Shown here in pieces: positions 1 through 11,900 of a stretch of 64,000 nucleotides of DNA (position 1 is its first letter; every line of letters starts with the position of its first letter). Under the pieces are notes generated by a model that ran no database searches, was not told where the DNA came from, and was given only the letters and a program-made list of their open reading frames with translations. The stretch comes from Saxidomus purpurata. Its lineage: Eukaryota; Mollusca; Bivalvia; Venerida; Veneridae. Both the position numbers and the translations under genes were made by a program. Where the stretch lies: positions 1,936,237-2,000,236 of the forward strand of contig JAFMSR010000016.1 in NCBI GenBank assembly GCA_022818135.1, read 5' to 3'.

Positions 1-667
1 AATAAGTAAATATAGATGCAGTTTAGAAAAATGATATCAAAAGTAGTGTAACAATCAACAATTTAAACCTATGCAAATATATGCCATCATTTTCCTCGCG
101 GCGTTAATTTGGTATTGAGCTGTAACAAGTTATTAGTTCAAACACATACAAATGTTTCCATCAACTCTGTTTTCTACACCTTCACAATATTTGTTTTGAA
201 TGTTTTGAATTTTGAAAATATGAATTTAATGTCTGGGTCTGTGTCCCCCCCCCCCTCCACATAAAAAGGGGAAAAGGTCGCCTCATGAGTTTGTAAGTAC
301 TTGATAGATTCTTCTTTGAATGTTCAAATCAACAGTCAGGCTAGTGGCACGATCAACAATTAAACTATTTTCACAACCTTTGTGTGACAATCATGAATTT
401 ACAATAAATACATCATCAATAAATATAAATCTTAATAAATAGTGACAAAACAATATCAAATGTAAATTGTCTGTCTAGTTTTAATGTGAACAATTCATTT
501 GACAATATACAGATTAAACATTTCTAAGACTTGCATGTATGATCTACCTTTTTATGCAATAAGAGTAAACTTTTGCGTATACTTATATATCTATCACATC
601 ACTGTCATATTCTCCTAAATGAACAGTAGTAGGGAAGATTTTTGCTTGACATGTTCCAATTTCTACA
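1..667. other. Intergenic, nothing recognised
   Basis: AT-rich sequence with no convincing coding stretch on either strand. It contains an 11-base C tract at 245-255. No RNA gene or recognisable mobile element was seen. Confidence 0.6.
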
Positions 668-1488
668 TACATCATAAACAACAACAACAACAACAACCTT
701 TATTTGCATTAAACATTTTACAAAAATGTTATAGCAACAATGGTATGATAATTGAATGAAAAGAAAATATGAACATAGTTATTAATCCAATTAAACAAAG
801 AATATTAGACATGTATCACCAAACTTGGTACTCTAACATTAATAACTCGAACAGACTGAAGACATACTCAATTTTCAAACACGATTTCACACTAGAAAGA
901 TACTTAGATTGTATTACAGAAAAGAAATATAGAATTGTTCTGAGTAGATTTAGACTTTCTTCACATGATTTAATGATAGAAACCGGAAGATTTCTAAATT
1001 TGCCAAGAACTGATAGAAAGTGTCAAAATTGTAACATGAATTGTGTGGAAAATGAATATCACTTTATTCTAGTATGTCCAAAATACAGAGAATTGAGACG
1101 TAAATACTTTAAAAACTATTATTGCCAGTGGCCCAATATTAAAAAATTTGTAAACCTTATGTCAGAAATAGCAAAAAGAACGGTAGAATGCATAGCAAAG
1201 TTTATATACTTTGCATCAAAACTGAGAAATGGTAGATAATACGATAGATAAACACAAAATCAAGTCAACATATTAGTAAAAATGAGATCTCTTTTTCAAC
1301 AAGTATTCAGCATAATTGTTGTTCATCAGTTAAGTTCAGGTTCAATTACATGTAATGCTACTCGAAAATATTTATACACATACTATTTGTTTTCATGTGT
1401 TCATTCAATTATCATACCATTGTTGCTATAACATTTTTGTAAAATGTTTAATGCAAATAAAGGTTGTTGTTGTTGTACATCATAAACA
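668..1488 (+). mobile_element. Foldback LINE insertion with target-site duplication
   Basis: A bounded insertion flanked by the 13-bp direct repeat TACATCATAAACA at 668-680 and 1476-1488, which I read as a target-site duplication. Inside it the first 80 bases (681-760) are almost exactly the reverse complement of the last 76 (1400-1475); the right arm ends in AAATAAAGG(TTG)n, a typical LINE 3' end with a microsatellite tail. Between the arms lies a C-terminal fragment of a LINE polymerase (769-1239) and a short 3' UTR. So the LINE 3' end is present twice, head to head, within one insertion. This is not the classical 5' inversion of twin priming, because the inverted part is the element's own 3' terminus. 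A non-autonomous TIR element that captured a LINE tail is the alternative. Confidence 0.75.
769..1239 (+). pseudogene. Non-LTR retrotransposon polymerase, C-terminal fragment
   Basis: An open stretch of 156 codons resembling the extreme C-terminus of animal LINE ORF2 proteins, after the reverse transcriptase fingers and palm. The visible hallmark is the cysteine/histidine cluster near residues 85-108: C-x2-C, then ENEYHFILVCPKY, the usual 'DE(Y)HF...CP.Y' zinc-knuckle-like motif of these proteins. It is preceded by an arginine-rich SRFRLSSHDLMIETGR segment, also typical. The endonuclease and catalytic RT motifs are missing, so it is a 5'-truncated, dead copy. The ATG is simply the first in frame and need not be a true start. 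It sits inside the foldback insertion at 668-1488. Its open frame despite truncation suggests a fairly recent insertion. Confidence 0.75.
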
Positions 1489-2949
1489 CATTGCTACCTT
1501 CTGAATTTTTTTATGAAAACCAAATTGATTTTAGCGCAGCAAGGACTAATTACCACAGAATATGTTCACATTGTCTGTCCTTCTGTTCAAGACTCATGCA
1601 TTTAGATGGTCTGTTAATAAAGCTCCTACTCTGAACAAATTTTATCAAAATTAAATAGAAACTGTGACCTATAGATTATTTAAAAGGTTGTATAATAATT
1701 TGATTCAGTAAGATAAGTTTTTGTACAAGGCCAAATTTCAATAGTTTCTTATCATTTGATGGTAAGCGTGAAGTAATTGTTTTAACAGGTGTTAGAAATA
1801 TTATAGATAATAATGAGTTCAATCATGGTGCACTGAAATCTATTGTACCTTTTTCATCAAACTTTGGGATCACTTTCATTCAACAGAGTAGAATGTAATG
1901 AACATATACAATTTATGTTTATACATGTGTTTGTTTCTTGTGCAAATGTGCCGCAGTTAAAAGTTCCTCTCCTTGCTTTTCGCTTACGTTCTAAGGATAT
2001 CAAATATATTACAAGTGTAACTTCTTCCTGTTATTAATTCTTTCATAATGTCAAAGATTTATAAAGATTCAGAAAAAAATTAATGAAGTTTACTTCGTAT
2101 CACTGGAAGCGCGACTTCTCTTAACTTTTTTACGTAGGGGAGGGCGAGGGGGGTCTTTCGATGATATAATTTAAAGTGAATTATTTCGTTTACAATTGTT
2201 TTTATATGTATTTATTTGTATATATATGTATGTGTGTGTACTTGTAAAATTGGTCGCCCATTTCGAGGAAATAAAATTCAAACAAACAAACTAATTTCTG
2301 ACCCAAAAAAAAACAAAACAATAGAAGTTTTTGGCCTGAATGGTATTTACAAGGTGACTGAAAAACTTTATATTATAACAGGAAACCCCAATGTCTGTAG
2401 TTAGCCCTGAATTTATTCATTATTAATACAATGAGCACTGAGAACTCCTTTAAAACCAGTGCAGCATTTCACATTCAATCTATGTTTTATTTTAACTGAC
2501 CGAATTATTTCTAAGCAATAATTACTAAGTGTAAATTTTAATTCTAACAGTAAATAAATAACTCTCTTATCTTTTCATATTTGCATTCCACTGTGTTTAA
2601 AAATGAAAGCAATTATCACATAAAAAGTAAACCGACTTAAACCTGGTACTGAATCAAATAATATGACCAAGAGGCCAGCAATGTATTAGTCCTAAGTATT
2701 TATGCAAACAGAAATATCTTATACTGTTTATGGTTTGGGCTTATCAGATGGAAATGGGATATTGATTGCCCCTATGCTGTGAATCAGCCACACTGACCAC
2801 TTAATGTCTTCATGGTAATTCTGGAAATAACAGTACAGGCCAGATCAGTAGTGATCAGATTTTTGGGTCTGTGGTCTAGACTGAAAAAGGAATTAGAGGC
2901 GACGAAAATACGAAACATCATCAAAATATTTATTTTTTTGATTTAGAAC
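1489..2949. other. Intergenic, nothing recognised
   Basis: AT-rich, with short open stretches only (for example 1843-2037 and 2216-2404), none with protein-like composition. A G-rich run lies around 2137-2155. No gene, RNA or bounded repeat was identified. Confidence 0.5.
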
Positions 2950-4860
2950 AAAGAGGGCTTAAGAAAATTGTGGACGTACCGACTCAGGGGAAATTAAAAA
3001 TGATATAGACTCTATTTTAAAAGAGCAACGGAATTTCTTTAAGAAACTGTTCACTTCCGAAGGAATAGACAAACGTTCAGCTGATAATTTAGTTAGTTCC
3101 TTAAATACAAGCTAATGTACGGAAAAAGCTAGTAGCTTAGAGTCGGACATTAGCGAAGACGAGATAAAGGAAATCAAAATTGGTTTTAAAAAGTCTAAAT
3201 CACCGGGCGAAGATGGAATTATAGCCGAATGGTATCAAATATTTTGGTATTTAATTAAAAATGATTTTTTTACAGGTTATAACAGAATCTTTTGAGTCAT
3301 TTTGATTACCAAAGTCTCATTATAAGGAAATTTTATCGCTTTTATATAAAAATGGTGAAAGAGAAAATTAAGAAAAATTGGAGACCGATAACGCTTCTTA
3401 ATGTTGACTATAAAATTGTTGCCAAATGTCTAGCAGTACGAATAAAACCGTTTCTGCCAAAGTTACTTCATAATGATCAAAAAGGATTTAGTACATGTAA
3501 GGGGCGCTACATATCAGACTTAAATATTCAAAATTCTTCACACAAACTAGCACCCGGTGCAAAAATGAATAAGGAAAAAACAACTGGGCTTTTTATTGGA
3601 AAATTGAAGAATAACGTTCCAAGTTCAGATACATATATATAAACTGGACAAGAAACTACATATGCTCTTTCTTCTCAATCCTGGATGCTGTTTATAAATG
3701 TATTGTATTTGTTCATGCTTTGATAAACGAATAAATAATGTTTAAACTAAGAAACTACATAAAAATGCTAGGCATTAGTCACGGCTACAATATCGATAAC
3801 AATGACATTTGGATGTAAAAGATTAATAAAATGAAAAATTGTCTACAAGTCTGGAAAACTAGAGGGTTAACATTAAATGGTAAATTACTTTTGCAATTTC
3901 CCAAATCATGTTTGAAATTGAAACAAGAAAAGTAAATATTGAAAAAATAGAAAGTGCAATGTACGTTTTTTTTATGGGATTGCAAAAAAGTATTTAATTT
4001 CAAAATATACTTTCGCACTTGGTCAACTAGACGGCGGTCTAAATATGTGTAATATAGCAAACATATACGCAGGCTTAAATGTTAAAATGATTTATATTTA
4101 TAGACTTATGCACTCTCCGCTAGAAAATTGGAATTGTAAATATTTTCTTAAATACTATGATAAACAACTCGGACAAAACGTCTTCTTATGTAAGTGCTCA
4201 AAAATCAAATCTCTATCCAGCCACACGTTTTTACATTAATTTACTGCGCTTGAACATTGGAGCCGATTTAGAAAAATCTTTATACCAGAGACAAACAGGA
4301 ATACTCAAAATACATTTATTTTTTGCAATAAACTCATCCGATTTCGAAATAAACTAAAATTCTTTAATCCTTTATAAAGTGGTATAATGTGCATAAATGA
4401 CATATAGGATACTCACCGAGGAACATTTTTCTCTTCAAACGAACTGTTAAACAGGTTAAATTTAAAAGAAACTGGATCTCCGAGTGGCAAACAACCAAAA
4501 GCAGCATTCCTGAGAAATATATTAACGCACTCAATAGTCATGAGCGTGTATCGGATGTAAAGCTATAATAATTATGTTTCGAAGGAATCTATTTAAAAAG
4601 GAAGTCCGGAAAACACCTTAAACCTGTAAATTTAAAACTTAAATATATTTCTGCACTGTGGTGTCAAAAGATGAGTAATCGTAAAGCTGAAATTAAATGG
4701 GAAATCATTTTTAATGCAACGATCTGTTGGAAATTAGTTTTGGGTATAATTTTAAAGTCGCTTGTGTCTAATAAAGCTAAGCAATTTCAATGGAAATTTT
4801 TATACAACGACATAAGTTCACTTGATATGGGAATGTCCTTTTGCTTCTAACATATATAAA
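2950..4860 (+). pseudogene. Decayed L1/Tx1-type LINE
   Basis: A relic of a non-LTR retrotransposon in several frames. At about 2978-3110 is the linker between endonuclease and polymerase (GEIKNDIDSILKEQRNFFKK, then LFTSEG). At about 3150-3255 is SDISEDEIKEI...KSKSPGEDGIIAEWYQIFW, the L1-clade signature around the 'SPGxDG' motif. An open frame at 3292-3642 carries NWRPITLLNVDYKIVAKCLA and NDQKGF, the core RT motifs before the catalytic site. The YxDD catalytic region is absent; sequence resumes at about 3790 with C-terminal segments (LTLNGKLLL-like, then NMCNIANIYAGLNVK, then a QFQWKFLYNDI-like block near 4790) split by stops and frameshifts. It lies upstream of the Ig gene and is unlikely to be expressed as protein. 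Confidence 0.8.
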
Positions 4861-5652
4861 AATATACTAACTAACTAAACTCAGCACGATTCTCACAAAA
4901 CTTGGTATAGAAATTTCATCACCGAATTATCGTGACTACTACGTACTTTTTTTCAGTTCGGCGGTAATGTGTAAAATAGCATAAATAGTGGCTGTTGGAA
5001 TTCACTCCCCTATTCGGGCAACCAGTCAAGATATCATACATAACTATATTATAAAAACTTATTTTAGTTTAATCATCTAATAATAAAATATTTAAAAAAA
5101 TACCTGACTGTGACAGTATGCAGAAGACGTCAGATTCTGAACCTAACAAAGCAGACAATCGATTTAAAAGCGAACCGTTAATCTGAAGTGTACAACGTTT
5201 TAACGTGGAGTAATGACGTCAGTGTGATGACGTAAACGTTTTCATTCATTGTTTTGTCTCTCGGTATCAAAACATTGTATGACGTTAATCCTAAATTTTC
5301 TTTGCCCTTTTAAAGGAAAAGAAGGTGAAGGCATTCTAAGGCTTACTTGAAGCAATCAAAACTCATATTTAGGTTCTTAAACACAACTATTTCATGCGAC
5401 TGATGTATTTATACAGATATAATTTCTATTTCTATATTTTATTTTCTACGCGGGAGTAAATTAGAAAAGTCGGAAGAAGCTACTTCCATGTCCGAAACTC
5501 CACCTACTTTTCCGAGTGCTTTAATCATATTAAAGCACTCGAATTCACTATAGAAATATACCATAGGCATATTAGAATGAATAATAAGTTTTATAAATAT
5601 CCTTACACTTGCTATCATGATGTATCGATTAGTATAAGAAAATTTAATGTGT
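4861..5652. other. Upstream region of the Ig gene, first exon not found
   Basis: No signal-peptide exon with a usable phase-0 donor was found here, so the 5' end of the gene remains open. The cAMP-response-element palindrome TGACGTCA lies at 5214-5221 with a near copy TGACGTAA at 5228-5235, about 0.55 kb before the first recognised exon. The same octamer also occurs inside repeats at 39.7 and 52.4 kb, so its meaning is uncertain. Confidence 0.4.
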
Positions 5653-5749
5653 TACAGGACACCGCTGTCAGCAAACCACGATTTAAAACATTTTCCAGTA
5701 GTAAAAAGTATCCAGACTATAGATGTGTTTGGTCTTCAAGTAACTCTCT
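5653..5749 (+). pseudogene. Degraded partial copy of the first recognised exon
   Basis: This stretch is a tandem, partial duplicate of the following exon, about 113 bp upstream. It starts with an acceptor-like TTACAG, then encodes DTAVSKPRFKTFSSSKKYPD and YRCVWSSSNSL, against the downstream copy's TVAVSIPGSSTCSSSTQYPG and YYRCIWSSSNSL. The first cysteine is replaced by phenylalanine and one tyrosine codon is lost. The copy ends at the same SSSNSL point and runs straight into the acceptor of the intact exon, so it has no donor of its own. It is probably a dead duplicate; a cryptic first exon is less likely. Confidence 0.7.
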
Positions 5750-5763
5750 TGCCTTTATTACAG

Positions 5764-5938
5764 ACTGTCGCTGTCAGCATACCAGGATCTAGTACATGTT
5801 CCAGTAGTACACAGTATCCAGGCTATTATAGATGTATATGGTCATCAAGTAACTCTCTTGATTATGGATCATACACGTACAGTATTGTCGTTACAACTAT
5901 AACACAAGCTGATCCACTCACAGGATCCTTTAGAATAG
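5764..5938 (+). CDS. Ig receptor exon 1 (N-terminal module)
   Basis: A 175-nt exon between the acceptor TTTATTACAG and donor GTAATG. It starts in phase 0 (ACT GTC GCT) and ends in phase 1, its last G joining TG of the next exon to make valine. The 58 residues contain STCSSST, YPGYYRCIWSSSNSL, DYGSYTYSIVV and end in GSFRI. The two cysteines (about residues 12 and 24) are too close for a normal Ig disulphide, so this may be half an Ig-type fold or a distinct small module. No signal peptide lies in this exon; an upstream exon must supply it. A degraded tandem copy precedes it. Calling it the first exon is only a statement about what I could find. Confidence 0.65.
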
Positions 5939-8900
5939 GTAATGTACTCTAACCATTTCCAGTTGTATGGATGTTTGTACATGTATAAACTACAAGATCC
6001 AGCGAAGGCTACAGTCTTGGCGAATAGAAAGAGCAATTATTATGTCAAAGCATGTCAGTGAATACCTTGTGACTATGTAAAGATTGTCTACTGTCCTTCC
6101 GCTGAATTTAGACAGTAACGTAAACATTTGTTTACAAATCGTTAATAAATCGATACATATAAGTCGATAACAGTAAAGTTTTGATGCTGCCAGTCAGTCA
6201 GTAGATGTAGTGTCGTGACACCAATACTTGTTTCTGCACGAACGGTGCAGGTTCGGACCCTGTCAAGGGCACTTTTTATTTAACGTATAACTGTTAAACC
6301 TGTTTGTCAGGAAGCGGACTCGAGAGTGACTCGATAAGCTACAAGCTTTCTTCACAATCGAGCTAAAATAAATTAGTATAAACTAATCTTAGACCGATTA
6401 TCACGTGCAAAATTCATGAAAATAATATTCTTCATTGCACAAACAATTTCGAAAAAAATAAAAGTAAAATATAAAGAGAAAACAAAAAGGGAATTATAAC
6501 TGATATTAAAGACATTTAAAATTTAAATACAGCTCATTTTACATTTAAATACAAAAAAGATATTAGTGTAACTCTTATAACATTCACCTGGATTTTTACA
6601 GGGCTATACTGTAATCCACTACGTTATTGTTTTGTTTCGAACGAGATAAGCAGAATATATCAATTTATTCTTGTTTGAATATAAAATTGTAAACAAAATG
6701 TTACGCCACTGTCCACATTCAGTGGCAGTAGAGTACAATGACCTTCCACGGGAGATGATTAAAAAAGCAGCTATAGACAGGCCATAAAGTCCTGTTTATA
6801 GTGTTCACTAAAATTAAGAAATATTAATATTCTACATGTATTTGTACATTTAAGGAGTAAATATTATTCTTCTAAAACAAGGACCTAACAGCACCTAAAC
6901 AAAAATTTAAAGAAACACTCTTACAGAAACAGAATGCACTTTTTAATAATTTGTGTATTATGCATTTTATTCCTGGTTATATGTCTACACTGCTTTATTT
7001 CCCTAAGCACAATTATACTTCTTATCAGTTTTCCAAGGTTTCTAATCTGTAATATACCAATGCCATGCATTGCTTGTAAACTGGCATTCCATATTTTTAT
7101 GTCAAATATTTTACATGAGCACTATTGCCACTTGTTATTGTTTGGATTCCATAAGCAAATGAACTTTTACATTGTATCTCTACAAAAATAAATATTGCTA
7201 CAGCATAGGTTGATTATTATGGTAAATTACTGACAAACAGTTGGGAGCCGCTATAAACAGTCTCATTTGATAGTGACAATTGAAGGATTCAGTTTGATGT
7301 TTACTAAACAGGATGATTACATTTGTATATGTGCCCTTGATTTTGAGGCTAGTTGGTCAAGTGTCAAGGTTGAGGTGATTTTAGCCCCTGGGGTCTTAGG
7401 GATCACTTGCTTTATTTCTTGAAATAAATTATGTTGTCCAATACTGTAAGGTATAGACCTTAGACATTTGATATGTAGCATATCCTAGTTGTCTTGTTCA
7501 AAGATTGTTCAAATTATGACCCTAGAACCAAATTAGACCACAACGCGGGGTAGTCATTTTCTAAAGACAGTGACTTATATAGGAAATTGTTTCATAATCT
7601 TTTATTGGGATTGTCTAAAACGCGGAAAATCACACAGACTGCAACTTGTAGTCTGCGCTTTAACTGTCTAAAACAGTACAGTAATTTGGGAACGTAAAAA
7701 CACAGACTGCGATACGTACGTAGAATGAATTTCATATTTCTGTGATTAAAATAGGAAATTCATATTGAATTGAATATGACATGCAAAAATGGTGAAAGAT
7801 GAATACGAATCACATAAATCCTTTATCATAATGAATCACAATGAATAATATCGTATTGTCTAAATATTTTCCAACTTTGCTTGAATTACTATTTAAATTT
7901 GGGACTTAAAGTGAACATGAACAAAACTAAATTTATTTTATTTCGTGACAGGAACTCACAAGTTTAATACTAGGAAAGCAAGAGGTCTAAATAGTGAAAA
8001 GATAGATAGTTACTTTTATTTTATGCTTTTCAGTGAAATGCTGAAATATATCGGTGAAATAAAATTGGTATTTCACTGTTTCAAAGCAGTGAAAATATCA
8101 TTTTTATTTTCACTGTTTTTGCCGAACTACTTTTTAAACACATTATTCATTCTAAACAAAAGTCCCTTATTTTCACACCCAGAATCTCCAGTTCGTCATC
8201 TATACAAAAGTAACATACACATGATTGACAGTGAGTGATTAATTACGCTAAAATACTTAGCTTTATCCAATATCTCACCTATGCGATACATATTTCCCCT
8301 CAATTATAGGTGATAGAACATTACATAAAATCGAAAAATGGCTGTAAAATTTTTATTTTTGAAATAAACATAGGGTTGTTGGTATTCATTTTCTTAGTTA
8401 GATCATTTTCTATCCATCTATAGCAATTTTGAATAAAAATTTGAGAAAAAGTTGATTTTCAATATTTCACTGAAACAAACAAATTTTCTTTTTATTTTAT
8501 GTTTTTTGGCAAAATATTCAGTAAAATTTGGAATTATAGCATTTCTTATTCCCCATGGAGAACCCCAGAATGATTACTACCATCATTACTGAAAACGCAA
8601 CAAAAGTAGTTCAAAATATTTTGATTATTTCAGATAAAAGTATTTAAGAAGTCATATCTATCTTTATCATACAACGAAAATGAAACCTCAATTCATTAGG
8701 TATATAGGCCTCGATTGATTTTTTTTATTAAATAAGTCTGCACTTCGTCACACCTTGAATCGTGGAGTAATACTCAATCACCTGTTCATTCATTAAAAAA
8801 TGCTCCGTCCAGGGCTGACCTAAGTGCAAAATTTGTCACAATTTCATGCATTTGTGAATAATGAGCGACTGTAGAGGTAGTTTTCCACTTTTTATAGGTG

Positions 8901-11900
8901 ACTTATAGGTTTCAGACCATGATCATGCAAGTATTAAGACAATACTGTGAAAATTGGATGGTGATGAAAAAACTGAAAATCAACTTATTCTCAAATTTTT
9001 ATTCAAAATTGCTATAGATGGATAGAAAATGATCTAACTAAGAAAATGAATACCAACAACTCTATGTTTATATCAAAAATAAAAAAATTACAGCCATTTT
9101 TCGATTTTATTTAATGTTCTATCACCGATAAATGAGGGGAAATATGTATCTCATTAGTGAGAAATTGGATAAAGCTAAGTATTTTAGCGTAATTAATCAC
9201 TCACTGTCAATCATGTGTATGTTACTTTTGTATGGAGGACGAACTGGAGATTCTGGGTGTGAAATTATGGGACTTTTGTTTAGAATGTGGTTAAAAAGGA
9301 GTTCGGCAAAAACAGTGAAAATAAAAATGATATTTTCACTGCTTTGAAACAGTGAAATACCAATTTTATTTCACCGATATATTTCAGTATTTCACTGAAA
9401 AGCATAAAATAAACTGTTATAAGCACGGGGCCAGTTTGCTACAGGAATTGTTCAGTTTCAAAAGTCGGTCCTAAATGGCTTCATCAACCCTTTCCCTGCT
9501 AATTTTCTTAAACGGATTTGTCCATCATTCAATTTGGGCAGTACCATTAATTGTTTAAAAGAGTATTCTGTGATCATTTATTGTTTTGACCATGTCTGTC
9601 AATGGCATATACATCTGTTTCCAAACATAGAAAATGAAACCATGAAATATCCATGTGGAAACGTCTTAATCCATGTCAATCAAAAACAGGATAACCATGA
9701 ACAGCTTAAGGCAGAAACATGTGTATGGTAAAATGTTACTTCCATATCACATTTAGAGCATGTTACTTCCGTTTCACATTCAGATCATATTTATTAAGTG
9801 GTACTATAAGGGCTACGTCATATTAAATCTATCTCATGTCTTTCATTGGACCCGTGTGGAATACACGAAAGACAGAACACATCTACATGTTGTATAGAAA
9901 CAACTGAATTATATAAAAGTATAATTTATCATGGCAAATGATGTTTGTACATCAAAAATATAATATACCAGTACTTGTGTATAATCACCGACAAAGACAG
10001 TTTTGCATTTGATTTTTCCAAAATCCTCGAAGATCATATAAGAATTAAAATAATATATTTTGTACACTACTACGTAAAGGGTTTCATAGTGAATTTTAAG
10101 CAATAAGAAAAAAAGCAATGTATGATAAGTTTGTTAACATTTATACAAAATTAGCTAGCATTGTACATGCATAGTTATAGCACAATATATCACTTAGCTC
10201 TTTTCTTTATTATCTCTCTGTCATTTACGACAGCTGGCAAGGAACACCCACACACAGATTGGCATAACTTTGTAAATAATACAATTTCATTTCCTCAGTC
10301 AGAAGGCTGAGAAAACAACAATTTTGTTTCCGTAAAATATTTAGGGACATAATTAAAGCAATAACTGAAACAATAATGCAAAATTACAAACGCCGCGGCT
10401 TATTTCTGTTTACAAAGTTATGTCAATTTATGTTGCACAAGATGGCCACCAGAGCTAAAGATTTAAAATAAAATCTTTAAACGACCCCCCCCCCCCCCTC
10501 GCAAACGGCTGGTGTGATTTTAAAGTAATTTCGGGTAGACCCTTTCACATAATTTCTCAAACCAATTTGAAAACTTAAGGTATTGGGGCTTTAATGGCCA
10601 CTATTCCAAATCTTACTAAAGTTCATATTTTTATAATCTGCATCTGTTAAATCACTTGTGTGCACATTTTGAAGGCATTTCACTGTTTAAGTAAAAAGTA
10701 ATATCGTTATTTGTTGCCCGCCCAACTTAAGAATTACTGGAATTATTTAAAAGTACTACTTTTTGAGACACTGGACTTTTGGAAATAACGAAAGCCGAAA
10801 AGGGTCAATGAAAATATAAAAAAGAGTAAATAAACGCGTATGTACGAGAATAAAACGCGTATGTACGAGCATTAAACGCGTACGTACGAGAATTAAACGT
10901 GTACGTACGTGAATAAAACGTGTACGTACGTGAATTAAATGCGTATGTACGAGAAATAAACACGTACGTAGGAGAATTTACGCAAACGTACGCGTACGAG
11001 AATAAAACGCGTACTTAGGATAATAAAACGCGTACGTACGATAATAAAACGCGTTCGTACGAGAATAAAACGCATACGTACATGTACGAGAAATGTACGC
11101 ATACTTACGAGAAATAAACGCGTGCGTTAGGAGAATAAAAGGCGTACTCACGATAATTAAACGCGAACGTACGAGAATTAAACGCGTGCGTTCGAAAAAT
11201 AAACGTGTACATGTGAGAATTAAACCCGTACGTCCGAAAATTAAACGATTCAGTGTGCTTTGTAGGTATAGCAACACTGAGTATAGGACATGTACATATT
11301 GCAAAAACGATTTTTAATACTCACTATTTACTGTTTGAACGTGTATTTCGCTATTTTATCCAATATTTCCACTGTACAGTAGAAGTTTTACGATACTTTT
11401 CTTTGTTGAGAAAGGTACCTGTTTCAAAGTGTCATTAAAGATATCTTACTTGACCACTTATTTCTAATAGTGTGTGCCTATGTGATTTATGTCCAGTTAT
11501 TGTATTGGTGAGCTGAGACGTTAAACCACTGTTAAATTCAATTTATCAAATCACGAACGCTTGAAACCATCGTAGAACAGTTTATGACCTTGGTATATCA
11601 GTTCTTTATTCGTGTTCATGAACTAGTTGGGATTGATAAAGTTCTTATGAAATACCGGTATGGAATGTTTCGTCATTGTTCAATTTGTCTGTATAGTGAT
11701 CAATAAATATGTTTCCCCTTTCATTTTTCTCTTTAGTGTAGCACGTGAGCACTAATTATTGCTTGACGTGACTATAAGAGAGAGAAACGCGAATTTTAAA
11801 CATTAGTTTACTATTCTCTTAGTTATAGTTCACGGAAACGTTTACTTTCGCATATATTTAACACATATTTTTTTTAAAATATGCTAAAAATCTGACGACG

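Noticed and set aside
5214..5235. CRE-type promoter of the Ig gene
   Set aside because: Only motif matches; the same octamer occurs in dispersed repeats, and the transcription start is unknown.
5647..5952. Single 101-codon frame across both exon 1 copies, with a signal-peptide-like VTLLPLLQTVAV
   Set aside because: The 5' part reads the degraded copy out of its own frame and crosses the intact acceptor; the hydrophobic look is accidental.
6934..7191. Hydrophobic frame starting MHFLIICVLCILF, like a signal peptide for the Ig gene
   Set aside because: It lies downstream of exon 1, has no donor in a suitable phase, and continues as AT-driven sequence.
7945..9347. Two separate small proteins (7945-8238 and 9132-9347)
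   Set aside because: They lie in mirrored arms of the foldback element.
10828..11250. Possible CRISPR array
   Set aside because: Contiguous 21-bp units with no spacers in an animal genome; it is a minisatellite.
10978..11304. 108-residue minus-strand protein with heptad-like repeats
   Set aside because: Artefact of the 21-bp minisatellite, whose length keeps frames open on both strands.
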